From Pelargonium nanum (lineage: Eukaryota; Streptophyta; Magnoliopsida; Geraniales; Geraniaceae), in contig JAYMTF010000328.1 of assembly GCA_036897485.1 (NCBI GenBank), positions 1-39,717 on the forward strand: 39,717 nt of DNA, given 5' to 3'. The notes beneath the pieces were generated by a model. That model ran no database searches. It saw only the letters and a program-made list of their open reading frames with translations, and was not told the DNA's origin. Below, piece after piece: positions 24,391-36,200 of the stretch (positions within the stretch are counted from its first letter, which is position 1; each line of letters begins with the position of its first letter). Position numbers and translations under genes: made by a program.

Positions 24391-26424
24391 ATGGGCAGCA
24401 AACGAAGCACAGATATGTCGTCAAGGTACGTAATGTCCTCAATCCTTGTCATTGTTTCTGTGTATTGATCTTCTGTTCGATGCATAAATTGCTTGCTACG
24501 TATTCTCTTTGCCTTTTCAGATTATCTAGGCCTACATCCCCGACAGATGCACAGCTCCTTGTCCGTGGAGTCCCTTTCATTTTCAATAAGGTACGAAGAA
24601 CATAGCAATCCAATAACAACCATCATCGGGGCAAGTGGCTTCAGGCACTTGCATCTCTTGAGGTCTCAGGTTTGAGCCTGTTTGTTTCCTGATGGTGCTT
24701 TCAATCATTTCTGTTTTGTTACGCTTGTTCAGGAGCTTATGGCATCTAGGTCAGCCAAACTAGCTGCCTTACTGATGGACGATTCTTGTGAAGATCTCTC
24801 GCGTCTCCTCCACAACATCCCTGCTGATCCTGAAACTTTGGAGCTTGTTGCAAGATTCTGCCATGGCTTTGAGCTACATTTGTCTACTGAGAATGTTGTG
24901 CCCCTTGCATGCCTCGCCTACCACTTGGAGATGACCGAGAATCACAGCACAAACAATCTCTTAATGAAGACGCTTGGCTTCTTCGAAAAGAGAATTCTCC
25001 CTAGCTGGAATGAGACCATCAAAGCTTTTCGCGCCACAGAAAGTTTCACCAAACTAGCCGAGAGTCTTGGCTTGGTTGACGCCTGCTTAGAGTCTATTGT
25101 TTTGAAGGCGCTAGCTGATCCTCGCCTTGTTGGGGAACCAATAAGCAAAGACCCTGACGACGAATATAGGCCAAATGCAAGGAGAAGGCTCTTTGTGCTT
25201 GATTGGAAGTCGGAGGATTTGACAACACTGTCTCTCCAGCTCTACGAGCTTGTAATTCATGCCATGATTCAAAGAGGAGTCCCTCCCGAGCATCTTGCAG
25301 CATCTATTTACCAGTACGCGAAAAAGTGGGCTTCTCCAAGTACATCAGGAGGAGAACATTCATCAATTTTCAAAAGGAATTCTCAGAAAGAAGTCATTGA
25401 GGCAGCCGAGAGGCTTTTGCCACGCCAAAGAGGAGTCCTTCCATGTACGCAACTATTTGAAATGCTTGGGTTTGCAGTCATCTTGGAAGCTAGCTCTGAT
25501 TGTAGAAACGGGTTGGAAATCAGGATCGGTAAACAACTAGAGCAGGCAACAGTAAAAGACCTACTGATACATTCTCAATGCTACGCTAAGGAAGTGAAAT
25601 ACGATATTGAGTGTGTGAGGAGGATCTTGAAGCATTTCTATGCTAACTACACCAATCCAGACATGTCCGGGTTTGTAACTGTGGCGGTACTGATTGAAGA
25701 TTTGTTGTTAGAGGTTGCGAGTGACATGGATTTAAAGATGCACACATTCATTGGACTTGCAGAGATGTCAGTTTCAACATCACTTGCACCAAGAAGAAAC
25801 TCAGATGGAATATACAGGGCCATTAATATTTACTTGGACAAGCATAGGTACTTGACAGAATCAGAGAGAGAGGAGGTACGTCAGGTGTTTTGTTTTGTTG
25901 TTGTTTTTGTTTTTTATTTATTTATCAGCCAGCGTAACAACCGAGGGTTGAACCTGAGACCTCCACAGAAACAAACGTCTTAAGCCACTTGTCCCATTGA
26001 TGGTTGTTAGGTATGTCAGGTGTTGGACTGCCAGAAGCTGTCCTCGGAAGCTTGCGAGCACGCGGCACAGAACCAGAAGCTACCATTGAGGGTGGTTGTG
26101 CAGGTGTTGTTTATTGGGCAGTTGCAGCTACGAGAGATGATCTCGAAGGAGGTTGAGGTTGAGGAGGAGGAAGAGGAAGTGAAGATGATCAGTCTAGAGG
26201 AGGAAGATGAAGTGAGAAGAGAGATGGAGAAAATGAGCAACAAAGTGATGGAGCTGGAGATAGAATGCTACACTATGAGAAAGGAGATAGAGAGAAATGG
26301 GAGGGATAAAGGGAAGAAGGAGAAGGTTAGCAAGTGGAAAGAGATGAAGAGGAAACTTGGGTGCACCAGTGGGATCCATGATTTTAATTGCCAAGTCAAG
26401 AAGAAGAAAGTGCATCCTAAATAA
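24391..26424 (+). CDS. BTB/POZ-NPH3 family protein, At5g17580-like
   Basis: Four exons: 24391-24425, 24521-24590, 24733-25875 and 26011-26424, giving 553 residues; phases close exactly. The N-terminal BTB is short ([15 protein letters not shown], then [41 protein letters not shown]). The NPH3 domain follows ([72 protein letters not shown], then [20 protein letters not shown] and [11 protein letters not shown]). A very acidic stretch and a charged coiled coil (about 460-540) form the C-terminus. Family members are plasma-membrane-associated adaptors, some for CUL3 ubiquitin ligases, in phototropism and auxin transport; the role of this clade is little known. The intron 2 position (after FxxNK) fits the family. 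Intron 3 appears to be a SINE insertion and is described separately. Confidence 0.9.
24615..24730 (+). mobile_element. SINE copy in NPH3 intron 2, sense orientation
   Basis: AACAACCATCATCGGGGCA, GTGGCTTCAGG, GAGGTCTCAGGTTTGAGCCT and, further on, TTTTGTTACGCTTG follow the same order as the SINE in intron 3 of this gene read on its own strand (AACAACCATCAATGGGACA, GTGGCTTAAG, GAGGTCTCAGGTTCAACCCT, GTTGTTACGCTGG). About 30 extra bases sit between the B-box region and the TTACGC motif. The right part reaches the exon 3 acceptor (TTGTTCAG). Boundaries and target duplications are unclear. Confidence 0.6.
25890..26008 (-). mobile_element. Full-length tRNA-derived SINE that forms NPH3 intron 3, with 16-bp target duplications
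   Basis: The 119-bp insert lies between AGGTACGTCAGGTGTT (25874-25889) and AGGTATGTCAGGTGTT (26009-26024), which differ at one base. Read on the minus strand it starts AACAACCATCAATGGG, has an A-box-like TGGCTTAAGACG, a B box GGTTCAACCCT, then TTACGCTGGCTGATAAATA and an A/C-rich tail (AAAAAACAAAAACAACAAC). That is the full order of a tRNA SINE. The intron removed by splicing is 25876-26010 (135 nt), i.e. the SINE plus one repeat. Confidence 0.85.
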
Positions 26425-26510
26425 ATAGCATCTAAGTAGAGTAAAGCATGTGGTTTTGCTTATTGTAAAAGATGGAAATATCAATGATAAGTAGAAACAG
26501 GGGAGCAGTA

Positions 26511-27000
26511 TTTTTTGACGCTTTCATTTTATTACTTCAAATCAAACCATAACAGACATAAAATTAGGGACATAAAGACCGATACATAAGTATGACAAAG
26601 GGACCGGAAACTTAACTAACTTGTGCGTTGCTCGATTCGCAAACTAATCCGCAAATAAGAAATCGACACTATCATACTGAGTTATAATGACTAAAAAATC
26701 TTGATAATTAAGCTGCAAGCATTTAAATTGTCCTTCTTAACTTGATGAGCACGAACAATTGACAATGATTGCACTTGAAGTTTCGCATGCATGGTCTCTT
26801 CCCATTGTCACCCACCACCGGAGACTGTCATATGATTCAGCAGCAAACTTGAATGTTGATATGAAGGCTCCAACCGAACCACCACATTCTCCTTTCCTGC
26901 AACCGTCATTAGTGTCACAGACCTCCTGTTCTTCGCACAAACCAATAAAAAAACCTACCACAAATTTAGGCGTTGTCGCTCTGCAAACCTTAAACAAGAC
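26511..27000 (-). pseudogene. Decayed 5'-truncated LINE: RNase H remnant and 3' end
   Basis: On the minus strand, translation from about 26997 gives a broken RVT_3-type RNase H tail: ECGGSVGAFISTFKFAAES, then SSAIIVN, and after stops and frame changes FANRATHKLVKF, the usual closing motif of plant LINE RNase H. It ends AATAAAATGAAAGCGTC and a six-base A-run (T-run at 26511-26516 on the plus strand), like other plant LINE termini. It is clearly nonfunctional. The 5' limit is uncertain and no target duplication was found. Confidence 0.65.
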
Positions 27001-27271
27001 TTTATCTTGCTATCGAACAATATTCCTTTGTTTTGACGGGAGATACTACAATTTGTTATATGCAAACTCAAGAAACCGTCGATGCTCAAGAGCAGCCGTA
27101 ACAGTTATAAAACCGATATCCGAATCTCAAAACGAGTTTTCTTAATTTTGTATTTTTTGAAAACTAACAAAAAAAAAAGTTAAAAATAATTTAGTGACTG
27201 CGGTATTGTTTCGCCTCCAGTACAATCTTTGTCACTGACTAGTGAATAGAGCTGGCTCTACCTCCTCCAAC
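27001..27271 (+). promoter_or_regulatory. Presumed promoter and leader of the AAE19-like gene
   Basis: This short region separates the LINE remnant from the ATG at 27272. I see no convincing TATA box. The leader near 27210-27271 is CT-rich in places (GTTTCGCCTCCAG, CTCTACCTCCTCC). Confidence 0.35.
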
Positions 27272-30200
27272 ATGGCCGTCGACGACGATGATAGAATTGA
27301 CCTTAACGCGAGAGTCCGGCCAGATAATTGCTGCATTTCTCACCAATTCCTAAGAGCCGCTTCCAGAAACCCTAACAAAATAGCCGTCATACACGCGTCA
27401 TGTGGCGCTCGTGTTTCCGGAGAACTACATCACATGATTGCTTCTTCTTCTTCTCATGTAGACACTAATCGATTCTTCAACGAGCACGCTGAGTCTCATT
27501 CGCCTCCGGTCTATCCGGGTGATCGCTGCTTCACATTCGCTGACATATCTGTAGCCGTCGATTCGCTGACCTCTCGACTCCGCTCCATTCTCGGCGGTGC
27601 CGATGATCCTCACCTGATCAAACCGCCTGGTTAGGTTTTTACTTCATTTCTTAACTATATGTCTTTACCAGGAACAATCACTTCTTAGGTTCTGTTTAGT
27701 TGCCCAGAAATTCAAATTCACATTCTCTATCAGTTTTGGCTGAATTTTCGTTTCCCGCATTATGTCTGATAATCCAGAGCCAATTTTGTGTAAAAATGCA
27801 ACAGCCAAAGAAGTTAATTCAAAGTCACAATTTAGAGCCAATTTTTCTTGTTTTAATGGTTGGTGCCCATTGCATATTAATGCATTTTTTACTCCTCTGA
27901 ACAATTAGTGTTGTTGTGGAAGTGAATTTCTGAAGATTAGCTGAAATTAGGATGCTTTCACTTTTTAGTTTTTATATCATTTTGTATTCCTGTTCTTAAT
28001 TTGATTTGTATTTTTTCTGGATAATGTAATGAAAGCTCTTAATTTGCTCCTGTCCTGACAGTGCTTGTGTATGCCTGGTCCATCATGGATAAACAGTTGT
28101 ATTTTGTTTCAGGTAATAATGCACATGGAGAGCAGACCTTATTTGATATGACATCCAAATCTTCATCCTTTATACCGAGAGATCAATCTGCTGACTTGAA
28201 GAATGTGTATATGCCAAAAATATTGGGAATTTATATGCCTCCTTCAGTGGACTACATTATCACTGTTCTTTCAGTTCTAAGGTGTGGAGAGGCTTTTGTA
28301 CCTCTTGATCCCTCATGGCCCAAAGAAAGGATATTATCAATTCTTTCTTCTTCACATGTTGATCTTATTGTTGCTTCTGGATCTTGGTTTGGCAAAAGTG
28401 GCCTTTACCAGCTTGATAAATCACATTGGCTTGTAGCAGGCAGTGGTAGTCCTATCTTATGCTTCTATGTGGAAGAAAGCCTTAATGGTTATGCAGATCC
28501 TCCGAGTAAAGCTTTTCCTTGTGAGAGTGGAAAACAAAGATTGTTTTGTTATTTAATGTACACTTCAGGATCGACTGGAAAACCAAAAGGCATCTGTGGC
28601 ACCGAACAAGGTAAGTGGTTCACGCAGTTTGCACGTTCTTGTCTCTAGAAGGCTTCAAACACAATCTCTTGATAGGATGCTTGCATTGTTTTTTTTTTTT
28701 TTTTTTTTTTTTTTATTTTTTTTTTATGTCCTTTATAGTAAGCTGACAGTGCAACTTTGCATGCTTACAACTCATTTTCATGATTAACCTTTCATAGAGT
28801 AATCTACTCATTTCAGTCCATTTAATGTTTTAGTATCTTCAAATGTTTGTTCCACAACAAACTTTAGCTATCTTATTATGTGTCATTTCAAGATATATCC
28901 ATGTCCAACCGTGTTGACTTGAAGTATAGCACTGTTAGAAACTTGTATCACATTAATATAGGGAGAAAACTAAGTGAAGCATGCTTGTATTTTTTGAACA
29001 AGCTCTCATGCTTGTTAAACTCCATTATCTTATGAAGTAAAAATGTGATTGAACAACAAATAGTGTTTGCCTTTGTAAGATTATTCTGTTGCTTCCAGGA
29101 TCAACTGGTTAACTACTATATTCTCACAATGAGATATTTCTCTAGTTTTCCATTTCTTCTGATTTGCTTTGTATGCTCCATATGATTTGATGAACACATC
29201 TCCTTTCTTTTATAAGGTCTTTTAAATCGCTTTGCATGGATGCAAGAACTGTATCCCCTGCATGGAGATGAACTGTTATTGTTCAAGACATCAATAAGCT
29301 TTATTGACCACCTGCAAGAATTTCTAGGTGCCATTCTCACTGCCTGTACTCTGGTTATACCCCCCTTCAAAGAATTGAAGAAAAATATATTTTTAGTTGT
29401 TGATCTTCTGCAGGTATGCTTGCAAATTAGGTTCATACTATTGTTGGCCATTTTGATTGGTATTTGTTTAAGTTTTTAATTCCAATTTACACCAAGAGTA
29501 ATTTTTCAAAAAACTATCTTCAACACTTTGGGGTCTAATAGTAATCTGTCAAATTTAAGTATTTTAGAATGTAGTTCAAGTGGTTAATGTAGCATCCGTC
29601 ACTTGTTAGTGATATAAATCAAAATAAAATGTTCTGTTATATTATGAGGATAGGATACATCAGTAATTATATGCTTCTCAGTAACTATAAATTAAGGAGG
29701 GGCTGTCACTATGCAGAAGTGCGAATTTCCCCAAACCCTCACCTGTTGGGAAGACTAAAGCCATTAGCTATTTATGAAAATCAGCACATGATCTCAAGCC
29801 AGCATTGTATTTCACATTCCTGCCATTGCATTCAATATCATGACAGAAATCCCGGGAAGAGCTAGATCTTTTCCTGAAGGGAAAAGACATCCTCTAATAT
29901 CAAAGGTTTAAACTGAGTTTGCAGCAATTAATTAACTCCTATTTCTATCTCTTTAATTAAACATGGCATTAGAGCCAGATTAGTGATGTGTTCATTCCCT
30001 GCGTTCTGTAATTTTCTTCTATGCATGAAACAAAATTAGAAAGATTGTAAATTGTAAATATGAAAATAAAGAGAGAAGGGAAGAGAAGAAAAATAAGGGG
30101 AAAATGTACGGATAATGTGGTTGAAGTTTGCATCTGGGGTCTCCATTGAGTGGTGTAAATCCTAAGAGTTGTCAGATATTGTGGGGGTCTCATGTCAGAT

Positions 30201-33200
30201 ATTGTGTTACTGATGTTTCTAATTTTGGTCAGATATTAAGATGTTGCAGATAGATACTGATAAGGATGATATCATTATGATTTTTAAATATAAGGATGAT
30301 GTTACATCTGTTAAAGATACGAGTAAATTTCTTGTTCTTGTTTTGCCTGGGAAAGTGTAGCATCTTTTGTAGCTTCTGATTTGAGGCTTGGTTGCTGACT
30401 TGTTGCTTTCATTTTGGGATGTTCAGAAATAAGTTTTCTTCCATTATCAATATATATTAGCTGATCACATTTCTCAACTGGTTTTGAAAGCATAAATGTA
30501 ATGATGAACTGTTTATGTAGGCTTACTTTGTTAACAGGCTTATTGCTGTTCCATCACTTATGAGGGCTATCCTACCTGCTTTGCAAAGTAAAGATAACAT
30601 GCGGGTTCCAGGTTCATTGAAATTGTTAGTGCTAAGTGGTGAAGTTCTACCATTATCCTTGTGGAATGTGCTTTCTAATTTATTACCTAAGACTTCTATT
30701 TTGAATTTGTACGGCAGTACAGAGGTTAGAATCTCACATCCTCATTTTTATTCTTCTTGTTCAGCTGAGCATATTATGTTTGCTTTCGGTTTGAAATTCA
30801 TCAGGAATTCTATATTTTTCTTTCATTGAACCTTATGTGGTTCCATTCCATTAAGTTTTGGAACCTCACCTCAGTTCAGTACTGTTAAATGCATTTTGAA
30901 GCTGGAAATCACTACCTTCTCTTTTATGTAATATTGTGCAAATGACACTTTAGTGGTACTCCTGTGACATATTAATGCTAGTTTATTACATAATAACTCT
31001 TATGTTTTGGGGGTAATGATGCATGCTATTGCACTTATATTAGTTATTATAAATGACATGGTGTAAGCGTCGAACCAACTAGTACTTATTGAACTTGAGG
31101 ACGATGTGATGATAGCATTCATTCCTAACATGTGCTCTAATACTCTGTTTTGAAATTAAGGTATCTGGCGACTGTACGTATTTTGATTGCAAGAAGCTGC
31201 CTATGATTTTGGAGAACGAGACACTAACAAGTGTTCCAATTGGCATGCCTATTTCTAATTGTGATGTAAAACTTATAGGCGAAGATGATGCACCCAGTCA
31301 GGGAGAAATATATGTCAGCGGTTCATGTGTTTGTAGCGGATATTTCTCTGACTCTTCGGAAATTTCCTTTGATCAAGCCTGGGTGCCCAAAATCTCTGGT
31401 TGTAATGTTACTATTGATGAGTGTGAAAGTCAATTATATTTCAGAACTGGTGATTTTGCTAGGCGACTCCAAAGTGGTGACCTGCTTTTTTTGGGGAGAA
31501 AAGACCGTACTGTAAAGGTTTTTGGACAGCGAATAGGTTTAGAGGAGGTGGAAAATACATTAAGGGGGCATCCAGATGTAATTGATGCTGCAGTTATCTC
31601 TTGTAAAGTTCAAGGAGAACTTAAGCATCTAGAAGCATTTGTATTATTGAAGGAGAAGGAAGAATCTGGTGAATTATTCATATCTTCTGTCAAAAATTGG
31701 TTGGCTGAAAAACTTCCTTCAGCCATGGTTCCAACTCGCTTCATCTTATCAGACTCATTTCCCACGTCTTCAAGTGGAAAAATTGATTATGAAGCGTTGA
31801 TAGGTTCGTCATTTGCCCAAACGCATGTTCCAGATGTGATTAGTTTCACAAAGACTAGTAATCTCTTGCAAATTATTAAAAAGGTTTACCTTTTACCTTC
31901 TTAGAGAACTCTACATACATTTTAACTGTCTGTCAAATGGCACTGGCGGCTATAATTTTTATATGTCAGATAACAGTGTCTGTCTTTGGAACTAATTGTG
32001 GAAGTTGACATTTTGGTTTCTTTTTCTTCTTTTTTTCTCTTTCTAACAGGCCTTCTCTGATGCTTTAATGGTTAAAGAGATTTCTGATATGGATGATTTC
32101 TTCATTATGGGAGGCAATTCAATTGCTGCAGCACATGTTTCTCATAACTTAGGGATTGATATGAGATTACTTTATAACTTTCCCAGTCCTATGAAGCTTC
32201 ATATTGCCCTTCTTGAGAAAAAGGGATCATGCAATCTAGATGTCACAACAGAAGCTAATTTGAAAATGAATCAAGAAGCAGAAAAGGATGATGTTTTTCA
32301 TTCACTTGATTCAAGGACTCCTTTTTTTAGCCTGAAACAACAGGGGAAGTCTCTAAGCATCCTATCTGGAGTGAAAGACAATCATGTCATTACCTCAAAA
32401 CGCTTGAAGGTGGATTCAGAAGTAGATAATACTTCAGTGGGTATTGCTCCAAAAGAATGGAATCCATGGAAGTATCCCGCTCCAATACCATTTTCATGTG
32501 CACTCAGTCGTTGCAACAAGGTCATGCATGAAGGAGACCACAAGGCGAATAATGAATGCCAAGCAATGTGGATAGCAAAAGTTCCAAGAGATAAAAAGGG
32601 ATTTATCCGAGAATTGTGGAAGGTTCACATGGAGTCTTGCGTTGATGCATCTCCAGTTGTTGTTCTTAAGGGGTCTGATATGTATCTATTTATTGGATCA
32701 CACGCGCATACATTTCTTTGTGTTAATGCCAAGAGGTAAGAAGTTCTAGACCCTAAATCAAAATAACACTGTCCATATAGTTCTTAGAAGGATTTACGTA
32801 CAGTTACCATTGTCCTCAGCATCTAATTGTTGAGAATGGATAGGTCAACATGTTGCACAATTCAATGTATTCCTTTTTGTATTGCTACTCGTTCATCATC
32901 CCCTTTTCCTATTTGTTGACATATATGGCTGTGCATTGATCATGCTGATTAGTGAAACTGCTGTGAGATTACATGTAACTATCCGGCTATCCCTTGAGCA
33001 AATCTGTTGTTTCAGTACTAATGTTTTTTTTTCAAGATGGAAATTTGAAAATGTAATGGATGTTGGGTCTTTGTGATTTAAAATTTGCACTGATTACTAA
33101 AATAGTTAGAGGTTATTGAGTATCTGGTATCAATCCTCATTGCCTCACTGGGTAGTATGATTTCTTGTGTCGCTTGCAGCTAAAACTAGTAGGAGGTGTT

Positions 33201-36200
33201 TTAGTCGAAAATCTGGTATCAATCTTATTGAGTAGTATAATTATAAGCCCCAATTTCAGCTGTCTCTGAACATAATCTGTATGTGGTTATTGTATACAAG
33301 GAAGGACACAAAGTGAGAGAACAATGAAATATTGATAACTTGAAGAGAACAGAACATCCCTATTTGCATATGGAATAGGTCTTATTACCTGTTGGTGTCC
33401 TACTTTGACTACTAAACTATTTGGCTATATTGGATATATAGTCATTGATCAATTTTCTGTTCACTTCACTCAATAGGATATTGGAAATATTGTTGGTTTA
33501 AAGGAAGAAATCAATATTATATGATAATATATACCTATAACCTGACAAATAAAGAGAGGAACCAAGTGTCTCTGTGCGTATATGAGTATGTTACTATGTA
33601 TGTAATATGTACTATGTACTATGTACTATGCATATGACCCTTATGTTGTATCTAAGAATATTACATGGCTGTTTGGATTCTGTTTTGATGCTAATAAGCA
33701 TATATTTTCTTCGTGAAAGAATTGACATGCATTTGTTAGCATACAATCGTAATCATCAGTCATTAATGTGCTTCTTGAGGACCTAAGATCATTCTTTTTT
33801 CAAGAAACATACTTAAAAGTGTTGCACTGTAAACCCATTTATCTTCTAACTCAATTGTTGATGATTGCATAATTCGGATCAGTGGTTCAATCAAGTGGGA
33901 AGTCACACTAGAGGGACGAATTGAATGTTCAGCAGCAATTCTGGCTGACTTTTCTCAGGTTCATATTCATTTATTTGTGTACTATAGTCTGTTAAGCCCT
34001 TAGAAGTGAGTTGTTTAACTGTTATTTTATTCTTTTAGGTTGTCGTTGGATGCTACAAAGGGAAAATATATTTTCTTGATTTTTATAGTGGGGACATCTG
34101 TTGGACATTTCAAACATGTGGTGAGGTATAACTTTAAAGCCTTCGCCTTGCTTTCACTACTTCAGCGAGTAATCATTGTGCACCAAAGTAGGACAATTTA
34201 CTTTCCAAGGGAGGTTATTATGTTTACTTAATTGGTCTTCCATTCTATACCACCGGTGTGAATAAGGACTTTTTTCCCCTCCTTTTAGATGTATTGGGTG
34301 TGCATCAAATAAAAGATGGGTTTTCCTGACAATATTTTTCATCCATGACTTTGGGTAGTGTTTTGGGGAATCAATTTAAATTGAACCGGCCAATGGCTTT
34401 CTCCTCTGTTACCTATCCAGCTGAAGTGTGGAAGAGAGATTCTAAATCCCCATCTACAGGAAGCTATAACGGATTTAAGTCACAATTTTAAGTTATAAAT
34501 TGTGATTTGTGCCTGTGTTTTTATGAAATAAAGACTAATTTGTCCCTGTCTGTTGATTCTATCAAGTTCCAGTTTTTTTTTTTTTTTTACCGGCTAAGAT
34601 AGATATATAATATAATATAAAAAGCTAGAGTTCCCAAGAAGGAAACAAGAGCCAAAGAAGTACAACCAAAACCAAACCCAGTTCCAGTTACCTAGTCTAG
34701 TATTAGATTCGAACTTTAATGGCCCATTTGGTAGCACTATTGTTCGGTGAGGTCAGTATAGTGCTGCCATGATGCATGACATTCACCTAGTAGTGATGTT
34801 GACGTCATACATATTACTGTATTTAGAAAATTGAAGAATCTAAGGTGAGTTAAATAGTATGATCTCTACAAATCCTTCTGGACTGGCCGGGCCTTTTACC
34901 CCTTAACAGTTAGTGTATAAGAGATTTTTGATGATCTCTTCTGATACATTAAAAATGCCATCACTGTGGAGTTTGTGGAATGTGGAGGCAAAAATGCCAT
35001 CTGTTTTTTCTTTTTCTCCTAAATAGTTATTTCAGAAATGTTAGATGGTCTGGATTGACACATCAACATACACACTTTATGCTGGGTGTAATTTGATATG
35101 CAAGTGCATGTGCAGAATGGGTATATGATATACACATAAAAGTTGCGTGAAAATGCAGTATATTTACTTTTTTTTTTCCTTTTTCATTCCTGTTGAACCT
35201 TTGGTTTTATTTCATTTACTCAGACCCCATATCTAATATTGTATTGGTCGTCCTATTTGTGTTTGTCTGAACTCTGATTTCATTTTGAATATTTGAAGGT
35301 GAAGTCTCAGCCAACCGTAGACAAATGCAGACAATTGATCTGGTAAAGTATGTGCTGTTTTTTTTTAATTATTATTATTATTACAATTTCCAGTGACTAT
35401 TCTGTCCTAGAAATTCAATTATTTCCTGTGTTTACTTATCAACCTATACTAGTTTTTTAACTTCTGAAACTAGCCTCGAAACCTTAAACTTATTGGCCTT
35501 ATTCATCATGTATGTTCTCTCTTTCCACTCATATTCGGTTTGGCGTGACTAGGTTCTGCATCACTGGCACTATGCCAGCAACAACCGTTCCTGTTATCTG
35601 CCATGACCTTCGCAAATTTACCTAACCTTTAATATTGTGACTTGTGACCAAGATAATAATGACCTTTTACCACCAGAGGGTTTTCATCATCGATATAATT
35701 CTACCTTCAAAAGATTACTGCTAGATTTCTTTGTGGCCAATAGTACCACCCCTGCTGCCTTCACTTTACCCGCCATTTTTTGTGACATATAAGGCCATTG
35801 AAATCGTGATTACTACTGTACTACATGGGCCACTAATTAACCAGAACTTTTTATGTCATGTAAATGGTGATATTCAACTATGGGGACATTGGTTTCTTCA
35901 TTTCATGTCTATCCAACTAGATAAATGTGATCACCCTTAAATGCTAGGTTGCTAACTCTCAAGTATTTATAAAATTTTAACTACTATACCCCATAGTGAC
36001 AATGCATGATTTTGAATTTCAATTTTCATGTTGCAGGTGTGGAACGCATGACCATAACTTATATGCTCTTGACTATAAAAACCATTGCTGTCTTTATAAG
36101 CTTCCATGTGGCGGCAGTATATATGGCTCACCTGCAATTGATGAGGTGATTATTTGTATATAAATTTCTTCTACGAAATGCTCATTTTATATCAGGAAAC

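Noticed and set aside
24682..25983. A 433-residue NPH3 frame starting [10 protein letters not shown]
   Set aside because: Its start lies in intron 2 and its end in the SINE-derived intron 3. The exon structure given explains the BTB start and the C-terminus.
27242..27271. Start of the AAE19-like protein at 27242
   Set aside because: The codon there is GTG; the first in-frame ATG is at 27272.
29580..29765. SINE-like text in AAE19 intron 3 (TTCAAGTGGTTAATG and later TTTCCCCAAACCC)
   Set aside because: It resembles a decayed SINE, but the boxes are poor and I found no target duplication.
33115..33245. Imperfect direct repeat around ATCTGGTATCAATC in AAE19 intron 6
   Set aside because: Two short diverged copies only, with no flanking features; too weak to call.
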